Below, one piece after another: positions 1 to 7,486 of a stretch of DNA of 64,000 nt. Positions within the stretch are counted from its first letter, which is position 1; each line of letters opens with the position of its first letter. Both the position numbers and the translations under genes were made by a program. The notes under the pieces are model-generated. The model was not told the DNA's origin. It saw nothing but the letters and a program-made list of their open reading frames with translations, and did no database searches. Location of the stretch: contig JAZPXN010000069.1 in NCBI GenBank assembly GCA_045543655.1, positions 1 to 64,000 of the forward strand, given 5' to 3'. Source of the DNA: RGIG995 sp045543655. GTDB lineage: Bacteria; Bacillota; Clostridia; Oscillospirales; UBA644.

Positions 1-241
1 TGTCCTCGTTTTCGGCGCCTTGAGCCTTCACGAAGTCCAACTTGAGACCTGCGGCATCCTGCCACTTGCCATTAGCATCCTTGTACTCAAGAACGATGTC
101 CAGGGTACCGGACTGGATGGTGTTGACACCGGTGGTTACGGGGTCGGTGAACCACGCGAAGGTGGTGCCGACCAGCATGGACACGCAGAGAACCAACGAA
201 AGAACGCTGAGCGTCAATGCTTTTTTGGTGTGTTTTTGCAT
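1..241 (-). CDS. SipW-dependent-type signal peptide surface protein (5' part only)
   Basis: Reads leftward from ATG at 241 and runs off the window, so only the first 80 residues are visible. An AGGAGG-type ribosome site lies about 9 bases upstream. The N-terminus is basic (MQKHTKKA), followed by a hydrophobic stretch and then TTFAWFTD, the hallmark of signal peptides cleaved by the SipW-type signal peptidase in TasA/camelysin-family proteins. The next residues (VTTGVNTIQSGTLDIVLEY) also fit that family. Such proteins are exported and can form surface fibres or biofilm matrix. The TasA role is inferred from the family; the rest of the protein and any sipW neighbour lie outside the window. Expression probably depends on the orientation of the segment at 273-576. 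Confidence 0.85.
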   Translation of the reverse strand, partial: MQKHTKKALTLSVLSLVLCVSMLVGTTFAWFTDPVTTGVNTIQSGTLDIVLEYKDANGKWQDAAGLKLDFVKAQGAENED

Positions 242-272
242 TTGTTTTTCCTCCTAATTTGATATTTTTTCA

Positions 273-293
273 TTCGCAGAGGTATGAACTCTG
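273..293 (+). repeat. Left inverted repeat of putative inverton
   Basis: 21-bp arm (TTCGCAGAGG...ACTCTG) whose exact reverse complement occurs at 556-576. The arm is itself an imperfect palindrome: CAGAG and CTCTG flank the 7-base centre GTATGAA. That shape is common for binding sites of site-specific recombinases. Confidence 0.85.
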
Positions 294-302
294 AGATATA
301 TT

Positions 303-331
303 ATTTTACCATATATTAAGGGATAAGTCAA
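303..331 (-). promoter_or_regulatory. Sigma-A promoter inside the putative inverton, reading left
   Basis: On the minus strand the -35 is TTGACT (331-326) and the -10 is TAAAAT (308-303), with a 17-bp spacer. Transcription would start near 296, cross the left repeat and reach the ribosome site of the surface-protein gene at 241. In the assembled orientation the gene is therefore ON. Confidence 0.7.
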
Positions 332-555
332 CCATTCTCGTTGCATTTGCAAAAAAATTAACATAAAATTCCCATTTTCGCCTTCCTATTTTATAATTAT
401 CCGGTTTTTTTGCCCGGATGGATGCTTTTTGCCGTCTTTTGCGCCGTCGGATTTTCCCGGCAATTCAAGGTAGTATCTTCACTTTTCGGATTGTTAACGC
501 CGTCGGTTTTTTCCGTCGTTTCCGAGAAACGGCCTTCGCAGAGCCGTGCATTTCG

Positions 556-576
556 CAGAGTTCATACCTCTGCGAA
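556..576 (-). repeat. Right inverted repeat of putative inverton
   Basis: Exact reverse complement of the arm at 273-293 over 21 bp. It lies just upstream of the transcription terminator at 604-632. Confidence 0.85.
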
Positions 577-603
577 AAAAAGGAATGGATAATTATGGAA
601 AAA

Positions 604-641
604 CGAGGTGGAGCACAGGGCGCTCCACCTCGTATTTTTTT
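604..641. terminator. Bidirectional rho-independent terminator
   Basis: Perfect 11-bp stem CGAGGTGGAGC / GCTCCACCTCG (604-614 and 622-632) with a 7-base loop. A T-run follows on the plus strand and TTTTT on the minus strand. It ends the leftward kinase operon and would also block a rightward transcript from an inverted promoter. Confidence 0.85.
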
Positions 642-660
642 GCGTATATTTCAAGGTTTT

Positions 661-1935
661 TTAAAGGATTACCTGCAGAATGAACCAGCCCTCGCGGGTC
701 AGGAAGCGGCAGTCTCCGTTCCGCTTTTCCGCCACGTAGCGGATGCTTTGGGTTCCGAATCCGTGTCCGGGCTCGGTGGTCGTGGGAAAGCCGTCGACGA
801 GGATCGGTGCTTCGGCGTAGGTGTTCTTCAGCGAAATGAGCAGTTTTGCCCCGTTTAGGTGCATTTCCAGGTCGATTTTCCGGTTCCCCGGGTCTGCATT
901 TGCGGCGGCGTGGATGGCGTTTTCCAGTCCGTTGGAGAGAATGGCCGTCAGCTCTACGTCGGAGCAGGGGAGATGGGCGGGCAGGTCGATGCGGCATTCA
1001 AAGGCAATGGAATGGCGCTCCCATTCCTCTTCGTGGGAGGCGATGATGATATTAACCATTTCGTTGGTGCAATATTTTCGGGGCACGGTGCGTTCGGTGG
1101 TTCGGATAATCTCGTCCACGTATTGCCGGGCTTTTTCGGCATCTCCGTTGCGGATCAGCTGGGATACGTTGGACAAAAGATGGCGCATATCGTGGCGCAG
1201 AATGGCCATCGTCCGCTCCGACCGGCGGAGAGATTCCACTTCCTTTCCCGCCTGGGTATATTGCATTTGCAGAAGGCGGTTGCGTTGTTCCGCATCGTTC
1301 TTCTCTTCGTGCTGCTTCAGGTATACGAAAAGAAATACCAAATACGAAATACAGAGAACGAAGCCCTGAAATTCCACGATGACCGTCGTTCCGGCATCGA
1401 GAAAAGCGGTGTAGACCGAGGTGGCGTAATCGAATATATAATAGACGGCCGGCATGAGGGTCAGCACCAGCACGGTTTTTGGGGGCTTTTGCAGAATGGG
1501 AGCCGCCGCCTCGTTAATATATCGGAGCAGAAGCAGAAAAACGCCCACCGTCACGAGAATGCGAATGCTGAAATATACCCAGCCCGTTCCGGTGATGAGA
1601 AGCCCCGCCAGACCAAGCCAATTGCTGACCTGACAGCAAAGATAGGCCGTGATGACCGAAAGAATGCTGTGAACGATGCGGTTTTTAAAGGCAAAGGACA
1701 AAAAGAAAATCAGCGGAAGATGGACCGTGATCGGATAGAGCTGCTCTGCCACCGTTTCCCCCAGAAGCTGGAAAACGGCCAGACTGGTAAAGCCGGAGAC
1801 CAGGGAAAAAAGCAGGAGCATGACGACGTTTTTCCGCTTCATTTTTATCCCAAGGAAGGCCGCGGAAATAAAAACGCCGAACAGCAGGGTCGATGCGTTG
1901 TGAATCAATTGCAGAATCAGGTTCACGATGGGCAT
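661..1935 (-). CDS. AgrC-like sensor histidine kinase (HPK10 type, GHKL ATPase)
   Basis: Membrane sensor kinase of 424 residues. Residues 1-210 hold about six hydrophobic helices with no large extracellular loop. A short coiled linker leads to the H-box LRHDMRHLL (phosphorylated histidine near 248), the N-box NGLENAIHA (about 336-344) and the ATP-lid glycine motif GHGFGTQS near 388. This is the layout of AgrC/VirS-type kinases that sense peptides or cell-envelope cues. The ATG at 1935 is preferred because AGGAGG (1943-1948) lies 7 bases before it; a GTG at 1941 in the same frame overlaps that site. It is downstream of and co-transcribed with the LytTR regulator, its presumed partner. The signal is unknown. 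Confidence 0.88.
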   Translation of the reverse strand: MPIVNLILQLIHNASTLLFGVFISAAFLGIKMKRKNVVMLLLFSLVSGFTSLAVFQLLGETVAEQLYPITVHLPLIFFLSFAFKNRIVHSILSVITAYLCCQVSNWLGLAGLLITGTGWVYFSIRILVTVGVFLLLLRYINEAAAPILQKPPKTVLVLTLMPAVYYIFDYATSVYTAFLDAGTTVIVEFQGFVLCISYLVFLFVYLKQHEEKNDAEQRNRLLQMQYTQAGKEVESLRRSERTMAILRHDMRHLLSNVSQLIRNGDAEKARQYVDEIIRTTERTVPRKYCTNEMVNIIIASHEEEWERHSIAFECRIDLPAHLPCSDVELTAILSNGLENAIHAAANADPGNRKIDLEMHLNGAKLLISLKNTYAEAPILVDGFPTTTEPGHGFGTQSIRYVAEKRNGDCRFLTREGWFILQVIL

Positions 1936-1956
1936 TTCCACTCCTCCTTTCCCCCG

Positions 1957-2670
1957 TCAATCGGGGAACATCATGGCAAAATAGGCGTCTTTGAAGGGTT
2001 TTGCACTCCCCCGGGCAATGGGCACGCTTCGCCCGGAAAGGGTGATCGCCTGGGCGGTGTTGAAATGATCCACGTTGGGCAGATATACCAGATAACTGCG
2101 GTGGCACTTGAAGAATCCTCTGTTTTTCGACAGCTTTTCTTCGATGGCGTAGAAGGTCTCCGTAGATTCCTCCGTGCGGCCGGAACGGAGATAAAAGACG
2201 ACCCGCTTATTCAGGGCCTCCGCGTATTCGATCTCGTGCAGATAGAGCTTCCGGTATCCGAAGGGGGTGCGCATGACGATATGCTCCGGCTCCCGGTCGG
2301 CTTCTGCGGCGCATTCGTCCAGAAGACCGTATAATTTCTCCGGATCTACGGGCTTAAGCAGATATCCCTTCGCCTTGACCTCGTAGGATTCCAGGGCAAA
2401 TTCCGGAGACGACGTCAGAAATACGATGCGCACCGCCGTATCCCGCAGGCGCAGCTCCCGGGCGGTATCCATGCCGTTCAACAGGGGCATTACGATATCC
2501 AGAAAGATCACGTCCGGTCGGTCGGGCAGACATTTTTTCAAAAGGGCGTCGCCGTTGTCGAAGGCCGTAACCTCTGCATCGAGCTTCCGCTCCTTCGCCC
2601 ATTCCCGAATCCGGGACTCCGCTTCCCTCAGAAACCGGGGATCGTCGTCGCAGACGGCAATTTTCAGCAT
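1957..2670 (-). CDS. LytTR-family response regulator (AgrA/VirR type)
   Basis: Response regulator of 237 residues. The receiver domain (1-120) has the acidic pocket CDDD at 7-10, the phosphoacceptor aspartate in FLDIVMP (D58) and the conserved lysine in LLKPVD. The C-terminal LytTR DNA-binding domain (about 135-237) carries the typical KCHRSYLVYLPNVD stretch. The ATG at 2670 follows a strong GGAGGG ribosome site. It is the first gene of the leftward operon with the kinase, 21 bp apart. LytTR regulators bind paired 9-bp direct repeats; no clear pair was recognised nearby, so its targets, perhaps including the divergent lipoprotein gene, are unknown. Confidence 0.9.
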   Translation of the reverse strand: MLKIAVCDDDPRFLREAESRIREWAKERKLDAEVTAFDNGDALLKKCLPDRPDVIFLDIVMPLLNGMDTARELRLRDTAVRIVFLTSSPEFALESYEVKAKGYLLKPVDPEKLYGLLDECAAEADREPEHIVMRTPFGYRKLYLHEIEYAEALNKRVVFYLRSGRTEESTETFYAIEEKLSKNRGFFKCHRSYLVYLPNVDHFNTAQAITLSGRSVPIARGSAKPFKDAYFAMMFPD

Positions 2671-2804
2671 AAGAATCCCTCCTCTTCCTTCTTCGTTCCC
2701 CTCTATTTTACAATAAATTTGTGACTTTTTTATTTTTCTTTTCCTGCATTTTGCGACAGAAAATCGACATTTCACGCTGACGGCGGTATTTTCGGCGGAA
2801 AATA

Positions 2805-2813
2805 TGCTAAAAT
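2805..2813 (+). promoter_or_regulatory. Possible extended -10 promoter for the lipoprotein gene
   Basis: TGC followed by TAAAAT forms an extended -10. No good -35 is visible 17 bases upstream, so recognition may rely on the TG motif or on an activator such as the divergent LytTR regulator. Confidence 0.4.
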
Positions 2814-2848
2814 AGAGAAAATATTTTCTTTGAAAGGAAACGATACCC

Positions 2849-3388
2849 ATGAAAAAACTGTTGTCTCTTCTCCTGGTTGCCGCCATGCTCTTTTCTCTGG
2901 CGATGATCATGACCGCTTGCGGTGACGTGGAAGATCCCGTCGATACCGATTCCGCTGCTGCCGGATCCTCCGATGCAGGCTCCTCCGATGCCGGAACCGG
3001 TGACGCCAATCCCTTCCCCGCCGCTCTTGCCAACGTAGCCGCTCTCGATATTTCCGCGATGAATCTGGATCTCTCTGCCTGGGAATTTGCCGGCGGAATG
3101 ATCAACGGTGCGGAAATGGACGCTGACGCCGCCAATTCCTTCCTGGACGGCTGCGGCGGAAGCTTCTGGGTTTTCTTCCCCGGTGACGGAAAGATGGAAA
3201 TCAATTCCGGTTCTGCCAAGGTTACCGGTACCTACGAGCTGGTTGCGGAAAATTACTTTCTGCACGTTACCACCGATGCCACCACTTACTACGCCGTATT
3301 TTCCATGGTCGAATCCGATCTGGTCATGCTGCTTGTGGATAACGAGGTCGCCGATACCGTGGTTTATCTGCGGGTCGCCGAGGGCTGA
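2849..3388 (+). CDS. Small secreted lipoprotein, unknown function
   Basis: 179 residues. A lipoprotein signal peptide ends in the lipobox MTAC (Cys24), followed by a Ser/Asp/Gly-rich spacer with repeated GSSDAG (about 38-52). The rest (about 60-179) looks like one small beta-rich domain ending VVYLRVAEG; no family was recognised. Expected anchored on the outer face of the membrane. It is transcribed divergently from the two-component system, 178 bp away, so it is a reasonable but unproven target. The start follows GAAAGGAAA. Confidence 0.75.
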   Translation: MKKLLSLLLVAAMLFSLAMIMTACGDVEDPVDTDSAAAGSSDAGSSDAGTGDANPFPAALANVAALDISAMNLDLSAWEFAGGMINGAEMDADAANSFLDGCGGSFWVFFPGDGKMEINSGSAKVTGTYELVAENYFLHVTTDATTYYAVFSMVESDLVMLLVDNEVADTVVYLRVAEG

Positions 3389-3410
3389 TCCGGAGTTTTA
3401 GGTCAACGGA

Positions 3411-3450
3411 AAATTCTCCCTGCGAAATGCGTTTTGCGGGGAGAATTTTT
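3411..3450 (+). terminator. Rho-independent terminator after the lipoprotein gene
   Basis: Stem of AAATTCTCCC and GGGAGAATTT, extended by GC pairs around an A/T-rich loop and ending in TTTTT. It lies directly before the next promoter. Confidence 0.8.
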
Positions 3451-3451
3451 A

Positions 3452-3480
3452 TTGACAAACGCCGGGATGTGTGCTATAAT
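3452..3480 (+). promoter_or_regulatory. Consensus sigma-A promoter
   Basis: TTGACA (3452-3457), 17-bp spacer, TATAAT (3475-3480): a perfect consensus match. It drives the DUF4838-like gene 35 bases downstream. Confidence 0.92.
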
Positions 3481-3514
3481 TAGGTATCATTTCATCAAAA
3501 GGAGCTTCCCGGAT

Positions 3515-4453
3515 ATGAAAAACGCTTCCCTTCTGATTCATCCCGACGAATTGTCCTATTCTTTTATCGACCGCACGGCTGCTCAGAGCATTCCCACGAT
3601 CGCCCTCCATCCTCCCGGCGGAAAGCACGCTGACGGTACCATGGCGGATCTGATCGACCGTCTGCAGCAGCCGGAATACCGGAAAATGATCGATTACGCC
3701 TATGAGAAGGGGCTTACGGTGGAATACGAAATGCACGCCGCCCGGTATCTTCTGCCCGCCTCGGAATTCGAAGCCCATCCCCAGTGGTTTCGGATGAACG
3801 CAGAAGGAGCGCGGACGCCCGATCTGAATTTCTGCGCCTCCAACGAGGAAGCTCTCGACTACGTTGCCGAACGGGTGGCGGAAACGGTGAAAAAATTCTA
3901 CCGCAGCTCTCACCGTTATTTTTTGTGGCTGGACGACGCCAAGGATTCGGCCTGCCATTGCCCGGAATGCGCCAAGCTTTCCCCCTCCGATCAGCAGCTG
4001 AAAATTCTGAACCGCATCGTGACCCGGCTTCGGAAGGACGATCCGGAGGCTTCTTTGGCCTATCTTGCTTATTTCAAGTGCATCCAGCCGCCGGAAGTCT
4101 TCAAGCCTGCCCCGGGGATCTTTTTGGAATACGCCCCCTACGAGCGGGATTTTCACCGTCCTCTTGCGGAAGACGCTCAGAGCGAATCGCTGGCAAAGCT
4201 CTTGGAGATCTTTGGTACAGACGGGGCGAAGGCGCTGGATTATTGGTACGATAATTCCTTTTTTTCAAAATACAAAAAGCCGCCGAAATATCTGGAGGTT
4301 GACGTTCCGGTGATGCAGGCGGATTTCCGCTTTTACCGCTCGCTCGGGATTGAGGATATCAGCTGCTTCGCCTGCTTCTTAGGCCCCGATTACGACGAGC
4401 AGTTCGGCCCCATGGATCTTTCTCCCTTCGGCAAGGCCTACCGGGAGGAATGA
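3515..4453 (+). CDS. DUF4838-like protein
   Basis: Cytoplasmic protein of 312 residues without a signal peptide. The central FLWLDDAKDSACHCPEC stretch, with a CxCxxC cluster at 147-152, matches the signature of DUF4838 proteins, which occur in carbohydrate-degradation loci and have a TIM-barrel-like glycosidase region. This copy is shorter than the large secreted members and lacks their N-terminal domains. No catalytic residues are asserted. The ATG at 3515 follows AAAGGAGC; an upstream start in the same frame would lie before the promoter and is rejected. A role in glycan metabolism is inferred. Confidence 0.6.
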   Translation: MKNASLLIHPDELSYSFIDRTAAQSIPTIALHPPGGKHADGTMADLIDRLQQPEYRKMIDYAYEKGLTVEYEMHAARYLLPASEFEAHPQWFRMNAEGARTPDLNFCASNEEALDYVAERVAETVKKFYRSSHRYFLWLDDAKDSACHCPECAKLSPSDQQLKILNRIVTRLRKDDPEASLAYLAYFKCIQPPEVFKPAPGIFLEYAPYERDFHRPLAEDAQSESLAKLLEIFGTDGAKALDYWYDNSFFSKYKKPPKYLEVDVPVMQADFRFYRSLGIEDISCFACFLGPDYDEQFGPMDLSPFGKAYREE

Positions 4454-4463
4454 TCCGTTTCCG

Positions 4464-4493
4464 TTGATTTCTAATACCGATACGGTTTAAAAT
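4464..4493 (+). promoter_or_regulatory. Promoter with palindromic spacer, copy 1 of a duplicated module
   Basis: TTGATT (4464-4469), 18-bp spacer, TAAAAT (4488-4493). The spacer holds the palindrome ACCG-ATA-CGGT. A 27/30 identical copy lies at 37986-38015. The palindrome between -35 and -10 suggests an operator. It would drive the small gene at 4602; a related palindrome (AAACCG...CGGTTT) lies near 4546-4565 in its leader. Confidence 0.5.
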
Positions 4494-4601
4494 CGAAGAT
4501 ATTCTTTGATCGAAAAATGAATTTTTTTCTCGTATCGTGCGAAAAAAACCGAAAACGGTCGGTTTAAAGAGGCGAATGATTTTTCAAAGGAGAGCCTCTC
4601 T

Positions 4602-4979
4602 ATGACCGATCCGAAAAAAAGCCTTCGCTGGCCTGCAAAGCTGGCGGGCGACCGCTTTATCCGGTTCCCCGACGAATATCTGCCGCTCTGCGAAAAGGGC
4701 ATCGTGACGAGATTGGGAGAGCGGGCGGTGATCTTCCGTTACGAGCAGTTTTCCCTCTTCCTTAATGCCGTTGAGCGGATAGAATGCTCCTCCGCCTGTT
4801 TGTTGGGTCCTTGCTCCTCGATTGCCCCGCCCAACGATCTGGCCCGGGCGCTGGCCCGCTATTTCGGCCCCGACGATCCGGAGAACCTTCCCTTCTGGCG
4901 GGCAAAGGTTCGCTTTGAAGAAAAGGAGCTTTATACGGAGGTCTGGGTCTGCGAGACTCAGCGGCTGGAAAAAATCTGA
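4602..4979 (+). CDS. Hypothetical protein, 125 residues
   Basis: Not recognised. A soluble protein with no signal peptide or membrane segment. It contains four cysteines, three of them close together (ECSSACLLGPC, about 61-71), and an acidic C-terminal half (FGPDDPENLPFW, FEEKELYTEVWVCE). The start follows an AAAGGAGAG ribosome site and a strong terminator closes the gene, so it is probably real and monocistronic. Its promoter carries the palindromic module shared with 37986-38015. Confidence 0.65.
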   Translation: MTDPKKSLRWPAKLAGDRFIRFPDEYLPLCEKGIVTRLGERAVIFRYEQFSLFLNAVERIECSSACLLGPCSSIAPPNDLARALARYFGPDDPENLPFWRAKVRFEEKELYTEVWVCETQRLEKI

Positions 4980-4995
4980 ATCAAACCGTTCTGTT

Positions 4996-5029
4996 GGCGC
5001 TTTCCCCCCGGGGAAGGCGTCTTTTTTTT
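4996..5029 (+). terminator. Rho-independent terminator
   Basis: GGCGCTTTCCCC paired with GGGGAAGGCGTC (one bulge), followed by eight T residues. Confidence 0.8.
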
Positions 5030-5068
5030 GCCGGATTTGGAAAAAAGTGTTAAAATCCGCCGTTTTTC

Positions 5069-5097
5069 TTGCATTTTTGCGCTTCTTGTGATATAAT
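5069..5097 (+). promoter_or_regulatory. Sigma-A promoter with extended -10
   Basis: TTGCAT, 17-bp spacer ending TGTGA, TATAAT (5092-5097). Similar -10 regions, with TGA directly before TATAAT, occur at 14311, 24466 and 36848. Confidence 0.85.
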
Positions 5098-5147
5098 AAA
5101 GGTAACCGCAACGAACGTTGATAAGAAATCGTAAGAAAGGATACATT

Positions 5148-7448
5148 ATGAAACGGTTTTTGGTTCTTTTGCTGGCGGCCGCCTGCCTGCTTCCTCTGTT
5201 TTCGGCCTGCGCTTTTCGGGAGCCTTCCGCCGATCGTCCGTCCTCCGGCACCGATACGGGCGTGGAACCGGAAGACCGTTTCGATCCTGCAGAGATCGTG
5301 ATCAGCGAAGTGATGCCCGACAACGAAAGGGTGGTTCTGGGGCATTCTTGGGATTGGATCGAACTGTATTCCCGGGAGGAGGGGACGGTGGATCTGTCGC
5401 CCTACGCGCTGACCGACGATCTTGCTTCTCCCAACGCCTATCCCTTGACGGGTAAGACCGTCTGCGAAGGGGAATATTTGCTGATCGTATTGCCGGAAGA
5501 CGCTCCCTTCCATCTTTCTTCCGCGGGGGAAACGGTGTATCTGACCCTGCAGGGAAAGCCGGTCTCTCAATTGACCTACGGTCCTTCCGAGCACGGTGAA
5601 TCCTTTGACGGCGCAGGAATTTGCTCCTATCCCACTCCGGGTCAGCCCAACACGAAGGAAGGGTATCTTGCTTATCTGGAAGCGACCCCTCTGCCGGAGT
5701 TGTATCTCTCGGAAATTCTGTCCTCCGGAGACGGGGACGATTGGGTGGAGGTGCATAACGCCTCCGACCGGCCCTTGGATCTGTCTTCCTATACTCTGAC
5801 CGACAAACGGAAGGAGCCCGCCCGCTACGCCTTCCCTGCCGTGACGCTGAATCCGGGGGAGTATTTCACCGTGACCTGCTCCGGCGTTTCCGGAGAGACG
5901 AGCGCGCCCTTTAAGATCTCGTCGGAAGGGGAGACGCTGTATTTGCTTCGGGAAGGCGTCTTTATCGACGCCGTCACCCTGCCGTCGGACGTGGTTCGCA
6001 ACGAGAGCTACGGTCGAAGGGGGAGGCAATTCCGCTATTTTGCCGCCCCCACCCCGGGGAGTGAAAACGGCGAGGGATATGAAAATACCGTCGATCCCGT
6101 CACCGCAAGCCTGCCCTCCGGACTTTACGACGCCCCCGTGACCGTGGAATTGCAGGGGAGCGGTACGATCTATTATACCCTGGACGGAAGCCGTCCCACC
6201 GCCGGGTCGGCCGTTTATTCCGGTCCCTTGGTGTTGGAAAAGAACACCACCGTCCGAACCTTTGCCACCGACGGAGTCCGCACCGGTCAGCCGACCGCCT
6301 TCACCTATCTTATCGGCGTATCTCACGATCTTCCCGTGGTTTCAATTGCCCTTCCGCAGGCCTCTCTGACGGGGGAGGAGACGGGGATTCTGAACCATAT
6401 CGACGAAACCTTCGAATACGAAGCCCAGCTGACTCTGCTGGAAAACGGGGAGCAGAAATTTACGGTTCCCTTCGGCTTCCGTCTCCACGGCCATGACAGC
6501 CGCAAGGGAGCTAAGCAGAATTTCCAGCTGCGGTTCCGGTCGGAATACGGCGCAGGCACGCTGAAATACAAGCTTTTCGATAACCGGGAATTCGACGAAT
6601 TCAATTCACTTCTCCTGAAGGGGGGAAGCGAGGACTGGTCCTCCGCCCTTCTACGGGACGAGCTTTGCACCGCCGTGGCCGACGGCACTACCGCTCTGTC
6701 CGTTCAGGCGATGAAGCCCGTGGTGCTGTATCTGGACGGCGAATATTGGGGGATCTATTATCTGCGGGAGCGGTTCAGCGACGATTACGTGGCCTCCCAT
6801 TTCGGCGTTTCCGCCGAATCCGTGGATATGGTCTATTCCTCCGGAGGATACGCCCAGACCGGCTCCGCCGCCGGGTTTACGGCCATGAAGCAATATCTGA
6901 AATCCCACACCGCCGCCGAAAATCACGCTTATCTTTCGGAGCAGACCGACGCCGTCAGCCTCATGGACTGGTATATCGTCCGCTCCTATTTCGGCGACCG
7001 GGATCTGGCAAATATCCGCCGCTTCCGCTCTTCGGAGGGAGACGGCAAATGGCGGTGGATGTTCTTCGATCTGGACTGGTCTTTTTACAATACCGACGCT
7101 CCCGTCTCCTGGACGGTGAATAACTACGGCGGGGATCACGACCTGATCAACGCCTGGCTTGCCCATCCTCAGGGGCGTCACGCTTTTATGGAGCGGACGG
7201 CGGAGCTGATGAGGACGGTACTGAACGAGCAATATATCAATTCCGTTCTGGATTCCCTCGTGGCCGCCATCGAAACGGAGATTCCCCGGGATCGGGCCCG
7301 GTGGGGACGGTCGGTGGACGGATGGGAGGCCTCCGTGCAAAAGATCCGAAATTACGTGAAGGACGGCGTGCGCAACGAAGCCGTGAAGTCCGATCTGAAG
7401 GCTTATTTCGGGCTGGACGACGAGGCGATGACCCGTTATTTCGGCTGA
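5148..7448 (+). CDS. Lipoprotein with lamin-tail, chitobiase-C and CotH kinase-like domains
   Basis: 766 residues with a lipobox (LFSAC, Cys21). Domains in order: a lamin-tail domain (about 45-165, IVISEVMPDN...DWIELYS), a second lamin-tail domain (about 185-300, LYLSEILSSGDGDDWVEVHN), a chitobiase/HEX C-terminal-like sandwich (about 315-385, IYYTLDGSRPT) and a CotH domain (about 390-740). The CotH part has YLDGEYWGIYYLRERF, then GDRDLANIRRFR and WRWMFFDLDWSF, which fit the kinase-like core. CotH proteins of spore formers phosphorylate coat proteins, but this lamin-tail/CotH lipoprotein type is widespread at cell surfaces and its substrate is unknown. The ATG at 5148 is chosen over a TTG 30 bases upstream because the signal peptide starts there. 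Confidence 0.85.
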   Translation: MKRFLVLLLAAACLLPLFSACAFREPSADRPSSGTDTGVEPEDRFDPAEIVISEVMPDNERVVLGHSWDWIELYSREEGTVDLSPYALTDDLASPNAYPLTGKTVCEGEYLLIVLPEDAPFHLSSAGETVYLTLQGKPVSQLTYGPSEHGESFDGAGICSYPTPGQPNTKEGYLAYLEATPLPELYLSEILSSGDGDDWVEVHNASDRPLDLSSYTLTDKRKEPARYAFPAVTLNPGEYFTVTCSGVSGETSAPFKISSEGETLYLLREGVFIDAVTLPSDVVRNESYGRRGRQFRYFAAPTPGSENGEGYENTVDPVTASLPSGLYDAPVTVELQGSGTIYYTLDGSRPTAGSAVYSGPLVLEKNTTVRTFATDGVRTGQPTAFTYLIGVSHDLPVVSIALPQASLTGEETGILNHIDETFEYEAQLTLLENGEQKFTVPFGFRLHGHDSRKGAKQNFQLRFRSEYGAGTLKYKLFDNREFDEFNSLLLKGGSEDWSSALLRDELCTAVADGTTALSVQAMKPVVLYLDGEYWGIYYLRERFSDDYVASHFGVSAESVDMVYSSGGYAQTGSAAGFTAMKQYLKSHTAAENHAYLSEQTDAVSLMDWYIVRSYFGDRDLANIRRFRSSEGDGKWRWMFFDLDWSFYNTDAPVSWTVNNYGGDHDLINAWLAHPQGRHAFMERTAELMRTVLNEQYINSVLDSLVAAIETEIPRDRARWGRSVDGWEASVQKIRNYVKDGVRNEAVKSDLKAYFGLDDEAMTRYFG

Positions 7449-7486
7449 CCGATTCCTCAAAAATACAAGCAAAGGCAGGTTCGTTT

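Larger units (their letters stand above)
273..576. other. Putative invertible promoter segment (inverton)
   Basis: A 262-bp non-coding stretch is bounded by exact 21-bp inverted repeats at 273-293 and 556-576. It contains one good sigma-A promoter (303-331), pointing left towards the surface-protein gene. Inversion would turn that promoter to the right, towards the terminator at 604-632, switching the surface gene off. This is the architecture of phase-variable intergenic invertons known from gut bacteria and Clostridioides. No recombinase gene is visible in the window, so the enzyme would have to act from elsewhere. Inversion itself is inferred. Confidence 0.6.
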
